Part shown: piece after piece, positions 1 through 8,404 of the stretch
How positions within the stretch are numbered: the stretch's first letter is position 1
Layout of the letters: each line of letters begins with the position of its first letter
Assembly: GCF_035621355.1 (NCBI RefSeq)
Contig: NZ_CP141769.1
Span: 1,178,001 to 1,242,000 of the forward strand
Origin: Thiobacillus sp. SCUT-2
GTDB taxonomy: Bacteria > Pseudomonadota > Gammaproteobacteria > Burkholderiales > Thiobacillaceae
Length of the DNA: 64,000 bases
Reading direction: 5' to 3'
Notes under the pieces: generated by a model
Databases searched by the model: none
Told to the model about the DNA's origin: nothing
Seen by the model: only the letters and a program-made list of their open reading frames with translations
Translations under genes and position numbers: made by a program

Positions 1-2092
1 AGGGCGTTCCGGAAGATGCAAGACCGCCTGCTTCCCGGGCGTTGTAATGCACATCGAACACGGGTTCAAGCAGGCTACTGCCGTAGTAATTGTGCTCTGC
101 GTGTAACACGGTTTCCCATTTGCCCAGATCCGCCCGCAACTCCGCCTCGGTCCGAAAATCGGCCGCAGGGAAAAAACTGGCCGACGAAGCATTCTTAGCT
201 TTGCCCTTAAGCTTGCTACTATTGGGCCGGAAGGTAATGCCCAGGCCGGCCTTCGTATAGGCAGCGGCGTCCTGAGGGTCGACCGGACTAGCGTAGCAGA
301 ACGTTGCCCGCAAACGCACTTTGCCTTCCAGCTGGAAGGCTGGCAGGGGGATGGGCGCCCGCAGGAATTTGCCGGGACGCAGTTCACCCTGATAGATGAT
401 TCGGGCTTCCCCTTCACCGCAGGTAATCAGTCGGTTGATGTTGGCCGGCACGCGACCCCAGCCGACGTGATGGACATCGTGCTCCTCCTTCATTTCGCAG
501 CCATGGATCAAAAGTGTTTTGATGGTCAATGGATGTACGGGATCACCCAGGATGGCACGGATGCCAACAGCCGAACGCAAGGCGAGCGGCGCTGCAAAGC
601 TGGTTCCCAGGTTGGCGGCCAAGTTCGGCCGCTTACCGGGCGCGGCGACGTGGAAATATTCTTTCGGGGCGCCACCAAATGCCACAACATCCGGCTTGCG
701 GCGCCCAGGGCTACGGCCAGGGCCTGTAGCGCTGTAGTTTGCACGCTTCCAGTCATCACCGCTCCCGTCAGCTGCGCCTACAGACAAGGCATTCACGCTA
801 TCGGATGGGACTTGGATACGGTTTAAACCAAGGGCTGAATCTAGAGCTCCATTGTTCCCGACTGCGACGGTCATCAGGGTTTCTCCGTCGCTCAGAATGC
901 TGTCGATGACAGCTGTCCAAGCATGAACATCCTGATCCTCCACTGGTAGGTCCGGTCCCAGGCTGAGGTTGATAAACTGATATTGGCGGGAAAGCAGCAC
1001 GGTTTCGACGTGACCGAGTGTGCGATACAACTCGTAGGGATCTTCCCCTTCAATTCTGGCATCCAGCACGCGATGATGGTCAACTGGCGCATAGGGGCGT
1101 TCCGCCGTTCCTTCCGGCTCGATCGGCCCGAACAGCAACGCTGACGTGACGCCAAGTCCATGCTCGGTGAAATCGGGTACATCGCTCGCTTCATCGTCAG
1201 CCAGAAAATAGCGGCGGACATACCCATCAAGAACATGCTCTGTCGGCAGGCCGCCATCGAGAATGGCCACCTTGGGTTCGCGGGAAAGTGGCTCGCCGCT
1301 TGGTAGTGAGAACGATACTGCAAGCGGCATGCTGCGGGTGACCGGACGGGCTGCCCGCAAGTGCGGCATCGGCCGAATTACTCGGGTCATAGTGAACTGG
1401 GCCAAGCTTTCGAGGTTAGCAGCGTCGCCTTCCACTGCGATGAAAAGCAGTCGGCCGGCTTCGAATTCGAACTCACCATTGACCTTGAAGCCGCAGTCCT
1501 TGGCGTAGTCGGCGAACATGGCACGAACATCGGAGGCATTGCCCTCTGGGGGTAGATGTAGGCCGACCTCGAAAACATGTCCGATCTCAGCACCCTCAAG
1601 ATGCAGGCGATCGGCCGGTGTCATGGCCACAAAGGTCTCAATGCGGGAGAACTGCTCGGCGACCGGCATTTGTTCATTCAGGCTCCGGGCGAAGGTTGGG
1701 AGATTCCCCAATGCAGCCCGCGTGCCAGCCACGAAAAGTTCCGTGGTTTCCATCTCGGTTGGCGCCTTCTTCTGGGTCTGACGACGCGGCCGGATGCGGC
1801 GGGTACGTGACCCTACCGAGGCCAACCCCGCCTGATCGAGCAGCAGCTTCGGAAAAAAGGACTTCGCCAGGTAGGCCGGGTGCAATACCAGACGGGCCAC
1901 CGCCAGATCGTCGGCGCAGGCCTTCGGTGGAAGGGCCTGGAAAATGCTGTTGGCTGCCTCGATCTCCGGGACGATGATGCGCTTGGCCTCGCCGAGCGTA
2001 TAGGGGTGTACCTTGTCGCTGACTTTTTTCTTTGGGGCCTCGATTGGATAGGTCAGCAATTCTGCGCGGCCGATCAGGTATCGTGTAGTCAT
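1..2092 (-). CDS. ietS: Subtilisin-like S8 serine protease, IetS-type (partial, C-terminus off the left edge)
   Basis: Cytoplasmic serine protease of the subtilisin family, second gene of a pair with the AAA+ ATPase upstream. The frame is open through the left edge, so about 697 N-terminal codons are seen and the C-terminus is missing. The triad is complete: Asp279 in VAILDGG, His311 in TEHGLGV and Ser498 in GTSFAAP, with the oxyanion Asn in VGNNGA near residue 413. No signal peptide is present, and about 270 residues of unassigned sequence precede the catalytic domain. The ATG follows the TAA of the ATPase gene with no spacer, so translation is probably coupled. ATPase-plus-subtilase pairs of this kind are known as IetA/IetS, reported first for plasmid stability and later as an anti-phage system. 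Protease identity is sure; the defence role is inferred from family and neighbours. Confidence 0.85.
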   Translation of the reverse strand, partial: MTTRYLIGRAELLTYPIEAPKKKVSDKVHPYTLGEAKRIIVPEIEAANSIFQALPPKACADDLAVARLVLHPAYLAKSFFPKLLLDQAGLASVGSRTRRIRPRRQTQKKAPTEMETTELFVAGTRAALGNLPTFARSLNEQMPVAEQFSRIETFVAMTPADRLHLEGAEIGHVFEVGLHLPPEGNASDVRAMFADYAKDCGFKVNGEFEFEAGRLLFIAVEGDAANLESLAQFTMTRVIRPMPHLRAARPVTRSMPLAVSFSLPSGEPLSREPKVAILDGGLPTEHVLDGYVRRYFLADDEASDVPDFTEHGLGVTSALLFGPIEPEGTAERPYAPVDHHRVLDARIEGEDPYELYRTLGHVETVLLSRQYQFINLSLGPDLPVEDQDVHAWTAVIDSILSDGETLMTVAVGNNGALDSALGLNRIQVPSDSVNALSVGAADGSGDDWKRANYSATGPGRSPGRRKPDVVAFGGAPKEYFHVAAPGKRPNLAANLGTSFAAPLALRSAVGIRAILGDPVHPLTIKTLLIHGCEMKEEHDVHHVGWGRVPANINRLITCGEGEARIIYQGELRPGKFLRAPIPLPAFQLEGKVRLRATFCYASPVDPQDAAAYTKAGLGITFRPNSSKLKGKAKNASSASFFPAADFRTEAELRADLGKWETVLHAEHNYYGSSLLEPVFDVHYNAREAGGLASSGTP

Positions 2093-3265
2093 TTACTTGA
2101 GCCCCCTGCCTTTTCGGGGTGATGGCCCCGCGTGTTTGCGAATGGTGTCGCGCGCGACACCCGTCATCTGGCTGATCTGCATGTGCGTATGCTGGCCAGT
2201 CTTGGCCAGTTCGATCGCTAGCTGGAGACGTTCCGCCTTGCTCAACGCTTCCTGACGCTGGCCAAGCGCTGTACTGACCAGTTGTTCGAGCGGTGCCGTC
2301 TGTAGAGCGTGACCGCGACGCAAAGCGTTGATGCTGCGTTCCACGTCCGACAGCGATTGCCCCTGTAGGCCAGCGGCCAATACATCGACCCAGGATTCGA
2401 ACAAATTCAGGTCGTCGCCTAGGAATCGCTTGATGGCCTCGGCAATCGCTGTTGCGTCGGGCGCATCGAACTTGAGGACCAGATCGAACCGTCGCCACAA
2501 GGCCGGATCAACCAGTTCCGGGTGATTGGTGGCGGCCAGTAGCAACCCGCTGTCCGGCCACTGATCGACTTCCTGCAACATCACGGTAACCAAGCGCTTC
2601 AGTTCGCCAATATCGGATTCATCGCTGCGTCGCTTGGCGATGGCATCGATTTCATCGAGCAATAGGACGGCCGCATGTTTCTTGGCATGATCCAACGCGG
2701 CCCGCAGGTTGTTTCCAGTTTTGCCGAGCAAGCTACTCATCACCGCCGTCAGATCAAGCACCCACAGAGGCTTGCCCAAGGCGCTGGCGATCCAGCGGGC
2801 CGAGAGTGTCTTGCCGACACCCGGGGGGCCAACGAGGATGGCCGAACGTGTCGGACTAATACCTCGGGCGGCCAGCCGTTCGCGTTCCTGGCGTTCGCGG
2901 ATAATGGCGCCGATCGCATCATGCACGCTTCCAGGAAGAATTGGGGGCGCCAGTCCAGGGCGATCATCGAATACCCGAATCAATGCCAGGCGAGAGTCGC
3001 CATCGACAGGTAGTGGTACCTCATTGGATTCCACAACTGGTGCGCCTCGGCGCAGGATAGGATTGCCCGCGGATCGGGTCTGCGAAGTTTTCAGGTATTG
3101 GTCGAGGCGCGCGGCTAGTTCGGGGCGCTGTTGACGATACTTGCGCACAAGGCGCGCTAGTAGCAAGCGGGCATCCTCGTATGACTCTGACGCGGCGAGG
3201 CGGGCCAAATTGGCGAAGTCAACCTCAATATCAGAAACCTCGCCAATATCCTTTATTTCCGCCAC
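2093..3265 (-). CDS. ietA: AAA+ ATPase, IetA-type, with C-terminal helix-turn-helix
   Basis: AAA+ ATPase partner of the downstream subtilase. Walker A (GPPGVGKT, about residues 146-153), Walker B (VLLLDEIDAI, about 200) and a distal arginine pair (ALWRRFD) are all present, so it should hydrolyse ATP. The last 40 residues contain a helix-turn-helix-like stretch (ISQMTGVARDTIRKH) and a basic tail, which suggests DNA binding. The start chosen is the GTG at 3265, which has GAGG six bases upstream; an earlier GTG at 3289 would add eight residues but has no ribosome binding site. The protein is then 390 residues. The gene is preceded by a promoter with a direct-repeat operator and is directly followed by the protease. 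In such pairs the ATPase is thought to control the protease; that assignment here is inference. Confidence 0.85.
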   Translation of the reverse strand: MAEIKDIGEVSDIEVDFANLARLAASESYEDARLLLARLVRKYRQQRPELAARLDQYLKTSQTRSAGNPILRRGAPVVESNEVPLPVDGDSRLALIRVFDDRPGLAPPILPGSVHDAIGAIIRERQERERLAARGISPTRSAILVGPPGVGKTLSARWIASALGKPLWVLDLTAVMSSLLGKTGNNLRAALDHAKKHAAVLLLDEIDAIAKRRSDESDIGELKRLVTVMLQEVDQWPDSGLLLAATNHPELVDPALWRRFDLVLKFDAPDATAIAEAIKRFLGDDLNLFESWVDVLAAGLQGQSLSDVERSINALRRGHALQTAPLEQLVSTALGQRQEALSKAERLQLAIELAKTGQHTHMQISQMTGVARDTIRKHAGPSPRKGRGLK

Positions 3266-3291
3266 AAAAAACCTCACGTGTAACGCCACTA

Positions 3292-3330
3292 TTATGGCGA
3301 AGTTTATGGCGATAGGCCATATTTAGTCAA
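3292..3330 (-). promoter_or_regulatory. Promoter and direct-repeat operator of the ietA-ietS pair
   Basis: On the minus strand, a -35 box TTGACT (3325-3330) is followed after 16 bases by CATAAA (3303-3308). Two copies of the nonamer TCGCCATAA (plus-strand 3304-3312 and 3292-3300) lie exactly 12 bp apart; the first overlaps the -10 box and the second lies near the expected start point. A repeat overlapping the -10 element is a typical repressor site. The ATPase it drives has a C-terminal helix-turn-helix, so autoregulation is possible but not shown. Confidence 0.5.
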
Positions 3331-3412
3331 TAAGATTTCTTGCGTCCTCGCCATTCTCTGGCTGGTCGCCGTTGTAAAGGTGATGCCACTTTCCTCATCC
3401 TGCATGAGGACA

Positions 3413-3475
3413 CGCTTACGTCGCCAGAAATCCCCTGGCGGCTCGGCCACGCCGATGGTGGCGAGCGCCCCCGTT
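3413..3475 (-). pseudogene. Degraded copy of the 3' end of the NAD-kinase-like gene
   Basis: About 60 bp here match the last 60 bp of the NAD-kinase-like gene at 5310-6245 in the same orientation, at roughly 80% identity by eye with two one-base indels. In one frame it still reads ALATIGVAE, against TLATIGVAER in the intact gene. The fragment sits on the far side of the HEPN gene, so the two copies form direct repeats around it. A GTG-started frame of 95 codons (3304-3591) runs through it and overlaps the end of the HEPN gene, but nothing else supports that frame as a gene. The rest of the 313-bp gap between ietA and the HEPN gene contains only the ietA promoter. Confidence 0.55.
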
Positions 3476-3578
3476 TCTGACTGAAGGCCAGTACGTCGGG
3501 CATGTGATGGCCTGTTTACGATGCAAGAGCCGCACGCCCACTGCACCGCATCGGCTCTAGGTACGGTGACAATATTGC

Positions 3579-5099
3579 TCAACGTTTCCACTCGTCAGGC
3601 AACGGGTCAAGCGATATCGTTGCCGTCAGCCCCCTTTTACCCTTAGCACGCTCGCGTTCCTCCCGGTGCATCCCAAGCGAGAGGTAGATCAACGCTGACC
3701 TAGCCAGTTGCATAAGCCGTAGCGTCCGCTGTTCGAGGTCGGATCGGCTGATCGAGTGGGCTAACGTGTCGCAAAACGGATGATCACCCACCCCAGGCCG
3801 CATTTCATGAACCTTCACGTACTTGTGTTCGAGATGATGCCGCAACTCAGCCAGGGCACGAGCTTCCGGCTCGGTCGAGTCCCGCATGTCCTCTTCGAAT
3901 AGATCCTTGCTTAGCCAGAATAAACCACGAATCGGCCAATTCTCCGATTTCACAAAGCGATCACGCACCGGCCCGTTGTCTTTCTCGCGCCAAATCGTTC
4001 TGAAGCTGATGCGCTTCTCGGGAATGGCCAGCGCAAGGTAGTGGTTCAGAAAGTAAGCGATCTTGTCGAGGATCGAGTAGGCCATCCGAAATGCCATCTT
4101 CACCTTCTCAACCGACAGCCCGTACGATGGATAGTCCAGCGTGTTGTAGAGCAACACCTCACGGTCGGAGAAGTGCGGCTCTGCCGACTTAATCCCCTCC
4201 CACAGCATCCATCGCGCCGATACGAACTCCTGCTTCAGTGCGTTGAACATACCGGTCACGATCGGTGGCTCGTTGATCTCCGTGGTGAAGTCCGGCAGGC
4301 CCATGATGTCGTGCGCGGCGACAGAGGCCTTTTCGACATCGTTTAGCGGGTTGAGAAACAAGATGTTTTCGAGGCACCAGCGGCGATATGCGCGCTCCAT
4401 CGCATCCCCACCCATGCCCCAGCCATCCGGATTGCACGCCATGCCGATTGCCTCGACATCGTAGTGATTCGCGATCTGTTCTGCCGATTGCATGAAGATA
4501 GGGGCCAGCCGACAGTCACCCAGATGCGGGTATCTAGCGGCTAGACCTACCGATTCGACGAGCTCCTGGTGGGCGTGGAAGGCAAATATCGCGTGGTGTC
4601 CCGGATCGTACAGCGCAGCGGCATAGTGCATGAGTGCACGCCCACGATTGGCGCGCGCCATCCAGAAGTTTGTGTCGATCGCGAGCGCGGCGCTCCAGTA
4701 TGCCCGCGCCTCGACAAAACGGCCCAGCGTGTCGAGTTGATTGCCAAGGTTGGTGAGGATTTGACAGCGACGGATCGCGTCCATTTCAGTGAAACCAGAG
4801 CTGTTCACCGCGCGGCGCAACAAAAACACCTGTTGGCGCACCTCCGGCTGCTCGAAGTCCCAGACAGCTTCGCGGTCACCAAGCCGCTGCTTGTAGCGAC
4901 ACGCCCAAGCGTTGGCCCGGAAATAGTCGAGAAGCGCCATCTCAGACGGCCCAAGCTTGCGTGCAGCCAAATCATTCGCGAGGGAAAGCGCGTGATCAGC
5001 GAGGGCAAGATCGTCGGCGTCGGTAGCTTGATCCACAAGCTGCGCGATCAGATCAAGCGCGTCAGAATTGGACAAGCCGTTTATGATTGACATTTGCAT
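3579..5099 (-). CDS. TPR protein with C-terminal HEPN domain (LA2681-like)
   Basis: A 506-residue cytoplasmic protein. The first part carries helical repeats of TPR type, clearest in the stretch with LTNLGNQLDTLGRFVEA and the following repeat, about residues 110-165. The C-terminal third contains the HEPN signature R-x4-H as RHHLEH, Arg420 and His425, which fits the LA2681-like HEPN family. HEPN domains with this motif are usually metal-independent RNases used in phage defence and toxin systems; that this one cleaves RNA is inferred. No signal peptide or membrane segment is present. No strong Shine-Dalgarno precedes the ATG at 5099. The gene lies between the IetAS pair and an NAD-kinase-like gene, which suggests a defence island. 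Codon use is less GC-rich than in the core genes to the right. Confidence 0.75.
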   Translation of the reverse strand: MQMSIINGLSNSDALDLIAQLVDQATDADDLALADHALSLANDLAARKLGPSEMALLDYFRANAWACRYKQRLGDREAVWDFEQPEVRQQVFLLRRAVNSSGFTEMDAIRRCQILTNLGNQLDTLGRFVEARAYWSAALAIDTNFWMARANRGRALMHYAAALYDPGHHAIFAFHAHQELVESVGLAARYPHLGDCRLAPIFMQSAEQIANHYDVEAIGMACNPDGWGMGGDAMERAYRRWCLENILFLNPLNDVEKASVAAHDIMGLPDFTTEINEPPIVTGMFNALKQEFVSARWMLWEGIKSAEPHFSDREVLLYNTLDYPSYGLSVEKVKMAFRMAYSILDKIAYFLNHYLALAIPEKRISFRTIWREKDNGPVRDRFVKSENWPIRGLFWLSKDLFEEDMRDSTEPEARALAELRHHLEHKYVKVHEMRPGVGDHPFCDTLAHSISRSDLEQRTLRLMQLARSALIYLSLGMHREERERAKGKRGLTATISLDPLPDEWKR

Positions 5100-5309
5100 G
5101 GTGTTCTATCGTGCCCTGGCTTCGTCCCGAGCGTCCTTGCTTGGCTAAGGAGGCGAATCAGCTGGAATACCGATTGGAACCTCTAGCCCCAACAACGCAT
5201 TATCCCGATTGCCATCGAGATGACTATGCCTCCCATCGGTTGGAATCCGGGGGGCTAATTGGAGTCCTGACTTTTTTCACCAGAACACACATTTGTGAAT
5301 TGGCGAGTT
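5100..5309. other. Intergenic, no gene seen
   Basis: This 210-bp stretch separates the NAD-kinase-like gene from the downstream HEPN gene. It is AT-richer than the flanks. No convincing reading frame, terminator or promoter was recognised, although a promoter for the HEPN gene would be expected here. Confidence 0.4.
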
Positions 5310-6245
5310 CTACGCCACCAGAATCCCCTTGCGCTCTGCTACGCCGATGGTTGCGAGCGTCCCCGAGTTGAACTCGATATAGTCTGCCTCGATACCGTCG
5401 CTGAAGATCACACCGTTCTCCGGCATCAGTGACGCCAGCCGCAGCGGCTGCCCCGGTCGGACGTGCCCGAACACGATGCTTGCTGCGGAGGACTTGCTCG
5501 GGAACGGCTCGCGCACTGCGAACGTGAGCGTGTCGGCATCCCATGGAACGGGCTGGTATGGCTCCTGCCGGATCTTCTGGTGCAGGGTCACGGCGATCTG
5601 CATCGCCCCGGTAACGATGCTCTTCATCCAGGCCGTCGACCCTAGCCCGGTCGAGACGATCAGCCCACTCGAGGACTGCACCTCTCGGCGATCGCCCAAC
5701 TGGATCTCGTAGCGCACCGACGTGTGGGTGCGCGGCCCGATGAAGAGGTCGTTTACGGCATAGAGCGTCTGGCCGTCCGTGAGGGTCGCCTTGGCCATCG
5801 TGACCTCCCGCGCTACGAAGCGGTCCCGCAGCACGTCGGGCAGCACCTTCGGCACTGCCTGCGGCTCATATGGCAGCAGAATCCCGTCGTAGCGCGATGG
5901 CTCCGGGTTAACACCGACGAGCGGCTGGCCGTCGAGGTACTTCATCGTGTTAGCGACCAGGCCATCCTGGCCCAGTGCCATCACGATGTCGTCCCTGCCG
6001 AACAGGAAGTTCGGCAGGAAGCCCCGGTCGATTACCTGGTAACGGCCGTGCGCCTGCAGCGTGACCAGTACCTGCCGTTTCGCTTCGGCATAGGCTGCGT
6101 GCTCTCGCTCGTAGTCGGAGAAATCAGCACCCAGGTGCTCCACGTAGAACCTCGCCTGGGCCAGTGTGTGGAAGCGGGCGACGAGTTCCTCCAGCCGCGT
6201 GTGTCGTGTAACCAGCACGACCTTGCGTTCAGCGCTTGCGTCCAT
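5310..6245 (-). CDS. ATP-NAD kinase family protein with a variant GQDG motif
   Basis: A 311-residue protein of the NAD kinase fold. The order of motifs fits: GQDG at residues 92-95 where NAD kinases have GGDG, ND at 165-166 where they have NE or ND, and the glycine-rich TGLGSTAW at 199-206. It is longer at the N-terminus than housekeeping enzymes, with an Arg/Glu-rich helical segment before the catalytic core. The ATG at 6245 is chosen because GGGGAGG lies six bases upstream. The frame continues upstream to 6488 but without support. It overlaps by 17 bp the end of an SPFH remnant, and SPFH plus NAD-kinase-like pairs are a known gene neighbourhood. The first Gly of GGDG binds phosphate, so the G-to-Q change may alter substrate or activity. 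It is probably not the cell's main NAD kinase. Confidence 0.7.
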   Translation of the reverse strand: MDASAERKVVLVTRHTRLEELVARFHTLAQARFYVEHLGADFSDYEREHAAYAEAKRQVLVTLQAHGRYQVIDRGFLPNFLFGRDDIVMALGQDGLVANTMKYLDGQPLVGVNPEPSRYDGILLPYEPQAVPKVLPDVLRDRFVAREVTMAKATLTDGQTLYAVNDLFIGPRTHTSVRYEIQLGDRREVQSSSGLIVSTGLGSTAWMKSIVTGAMQIAVTLHQKIRQEPYQPVPWDADTLTFAVREPFPSKSSAASIVFGHVRPGQPLRLASLMPENGVIFSDGIEADYIEFNSGTLATIGVAERKGILVA

Positions 6246-6405
6246 CGCCGGCCTCCCCTTGATCGGTTCTGGGGAGCAAGGCCTGCAAGAGTTCGGGCGA
6301 CACGTTGACCAGCGATGACGTCGGCCCGTAGTAGACCATCGACAGGCCGGCGCCCGCGCGGACCACACGCCCGCCGCGGACCTGCATGAGATAGGTAGTG
6401 GGTAC
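6229..6405 (-). pseudogene. Remnant of an SPFH/Band 7 protein gene, internally deleted
   Basis: A short frame reads PTTYLMQVRGGRVVRAG and continues to PTSSLVNV, which is the conserved N-terminus of bacterial SPFH-domain proteins as I know the family. It then jumps to SPELLQALLPRT and stops at 6229, like a fragment of the C-terminus of the same family. An in-frame TAG (6406-6408) closes the frame at its upstream end. Only about 52-58 codons remain of a gene normally over 300 codons. The stop overlaps the start of the NAD-kinase-like gene, consistent with an original SPFH-NAD kinase operon in which most of the first gene was lost. Confidence 0.6.
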
Positions 6406-6482
6406 CTAATGGCGCGCGGCGGAGAGGAACCTCGCGCCGCATCCTGCCCTGGTGGGGTCGTAGCCGTCGCGTCCCCGCTGAA

Positions 6483-6510
6483 TTGCATCTGCGGCGGGGC
6501 CGGCTATACG
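6483..6510 (+). promoter_or_regulatory. Possible promoter of the OmpA-family gene
   Basis: TTGCAT (6483-6488) and TATACG (6505-6510) are separated by 16 bases, about 120 bp upstream of the OmpA-family start. The -10 box preceded by GGC looks better than the -35. The rest of 6409-6632 holds no gene, only the untranslated leader ending in AAGGAG. Confidence 0.3.
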
Positions 6511-6632
6511 TAGAAAGGTGGGTTTGCCGCGATTGCGCGATCCCCCGGGGGTCGGTGCAGGGCGGCATTCTGACGACGCAATCAATCCCTCAGGTACGCC
6601 GGTTCGTTCCGGCTTCACGAAAGGAGCCCGAC

Positions 6633-7322
6633 ATGCGTTCTACCCCCTCACTGCTCGCCGCCGTCGTCCTCGCAACCGGCATGGCGTCGGCCACCGCCGC
6701 ACCCGGCGTGTTCTACGATCCTTCCAACGTCGACAGCCCGACCGGGTTCACGACCGGCTACGAGCTCTTCCGGACCATCGGCTGCCCTGGGCGCCAGCTC
6801 CTGGACAAGCCCTGCGAGGTGCTCGACAGCGACGGCGATGGCGTCTACGACTACATGGACAAGTGCCCCGACACGCCGCCCGGAACCCGGGTGGACAAGG
6901 TCGGCTGTCCGCTTCCCGAGCGTGCCGGGCCCGCGGCTGCGCCGGTTCCCGCACCCGCGGCGCTCGCCCCGGCCGTCGCGCCGCAGATGCCTGATCTGCA
7001 ACGCGTGAATTTCGATTTCGATCGTGCGACGATCCGCCCGGAAGATCGCGAGAAGCTCGATCAGGACGCCGCCACGCTGAAGGAATGGGGCGACGTGAAG
7101 GTGGAAATCGCCGGCTACACCGACAGCGTCGGCAGCGCGCAGTACAACCGGGGCTTGTCGGTCCGCCGCGCCGAAGCCGTGCGCCGCTACCTGATCGAGA
7201 AGGGCATCGCGGCCGATCGCCTGACGCTCAAGGGTTACGGCGAAGCCATGCCGCTTGCCGACAACGCCACGGCGGCCGGCCGGGCGATGAACCGCCGCGT
7301 CGAGCTGGCGCCGCTCCGGTAG
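6633..7322 (+). CDS. OmpA-family outer membrane/peptidoglycan-associated protein with thrombospondin type 3 repeat
   Basis: A 229-residue exported protein. Residues 1-23 form a signal peptide ending ATAAPG. A calcium-binding thrombospondin type 3 repeat follows (DSDGDGVYDYMDKCPDT), then an Ala/Pro-rich linker of about 30 residues, then an OmpA C-terminal domain from about residue 125 with the peptidoglycan-binding core (FDFDRATI, GYTDSVGS, NRRVEL). It should anchor the envelope to peptidoglycan from the periplasmic side. The ATG at 6633 is preceded by AAGGAG at seven bases. It is much shorter than a porin-type OmpA and lacks a recognisable beta-barrel half. The glycosyltransferase downstream starts 28 bp after its stop. 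Confidence 0.88.
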   Translation: MRSTPSLLAAVVLATGMASATAAPGVFYDPSNVDSPTGFTTGYELFRTIGCPGRQLLDKPCEVLDSDGDGVYDYMDKCPDTPPGTRVDKVGCPLPERAGPAAAPVPAPAALAPAVAPQMPDLQRVNFDFDRATIRPEDREKLDQDAATLKEWGDVKVEIAGYTDSVGSAQYNRGLSVRRAEAVRRYLIEKGIAADRLTLKGYGEAMPLADNATAAGRAMNRRVELAPLR

Positions 7323-7350
7323 GCCGGTGCAGGGCCGGGGCGCGGAGCGC

Positions 7351-8358
7351 ATGAGTCCTGCGGCCTCGGACCCGGACGGTGCCGCGGCGGTGCCGGCGGT
7401 GACGGTCGTCATGGCGGCGTGCAATGCCCAGGCCTATCTCGCCGAGGCGCTGGACTCGGTGCTCGGCCAGACGCTCGACGACTTCGAATTGCTGCTGATC
7501 GACGACGCCTCGATCGACGGCACGCCCGATATCGTCGCGGCCTATGCCCGTCGCGATCCGCGGATCCGAGCGATTCGCCTGCCGCACAATGCGGGGGTGG
7601 CGAACGCCCGGAACCTCGCCCTGAACATGGCGCGGGCGCCCTGCGTCGCCATCTGCGACGACGATGATGTCCAGCACCCCGAGCGTCTTGCCGCCCAGCT
7701 CGCCAGTCTGCGGGCGCATCCGGACTGGGTGATGGTCGGGGCCCGTGTGCGGCCTTTCGGCGAGATCGCCCCGCATGCACCGCTCGCGTGGCTGCCGCTC
7801 GACGGCGTGCTGGCGCGCCCGCGCATCCTGTTCCAGGCGCTCTTCATCGACTCCGCCAGCATGTTCCGCCGGGACCTGGCGCGCATTCGCGGGCTGCGTT
7901 ATCCGACCGCGAACGTGTGGGAGGACTGGGTGTTCCAGGCGCTGGCCTTGCAGGCCGGCGAGATCCGCGTCCTGCCGCGGATCCTGATCGACTACCGGCG
8001 CCATTCCGCCCAGCAGACGAGCCCGCGGCGCCTGTTGGCGGCAGGGCAACGCACGCGGGCGAGCATGCGGCGCATCCTGGAGATCGCCGGCGCGACATGC
8101 GGCTGCGCCGAGCTCGAGCTGCACCACGCGATCTCACCGAATCCGTTCGGCCTGGTGCCTGACCGCGCCTATCTGATTGACCATCGGCATGACGTCGTGT
8201 CCCGCGCAACGGCGTGGCTGGAAAGCCTCGGGCGCCAGGTCGTGCGCGCCGGCTGGACGACCGACGCGGCATTCGAGGCGGTGGCGGCGGTGATCCTGCG
8301 TCACCTGCACGGGATGCTCGCCCAGGTGCGGACGGAAGCGGAGAGCCGCGCGACCTGA
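7351..8358 (+). CDS. Family 2 glycosyltransferase
   Basis: A 335-residue cytoplasmic glycosyltransferase of the GT-A fold. The nucleotide-sugar-binding N-terminus (VTVVMAACNAQAYLAEAL), the paired aspartates near ICDDDDVQHPERL and the late ED motif in WEDWVFQALAL fit GT2 enzymes that transfer a sugar from a nucleotide donor. The C-terminal 130 residues are Arg/Ala-rich and not informative about the acceptor. The ATG at 7351 is chosen over an upstream in-frame GTG at 7327 because GGAG precedes it. No other polysaccharide genes are adjacent, so the glycan made is unknown. Confidence 0.85.
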   Translation: MSPAASDPDGAAAVPAVTVVMAACNAQAYLAEALDSVLGQTLDDFELLLIDDASIDGTPDIVAAYARRDPRIRAIRLPHNAGVANARNLALNMARAPCVAICDDDDVQHPERLAAQLASLRAHPDWVMVGARVRPFGEIAPHAPLAWLPLDGVLARPRILFQALFIDSASMFRRDLARIRGLRYPTANVWEDWVFQALALQAGEIRVLPRILIDYRRHSAQQTSPRRLLAAGQRTRASMRRILEIAGATCGCAELELHHAISPNPFGLVPDRAYLIDHRHDVVSRATAWLESLGRQVVRAGWTTDAAFEAVAAVILRHLHGMLAQVRTEAESRAT

Positions 8359-8404
8359 CGGCGTGCGCGATGGCGCCGCCGTCGCCGCCTCCGCGGAGGA
8401 CTGC

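Noticed and set aside
3304-3591. A 95-codon gene starting with GTG
   Set aside because: It overlaps the end of the HEPN gene, has no ribosome binding site, and its middle is a degraded NAD-kinase tail.
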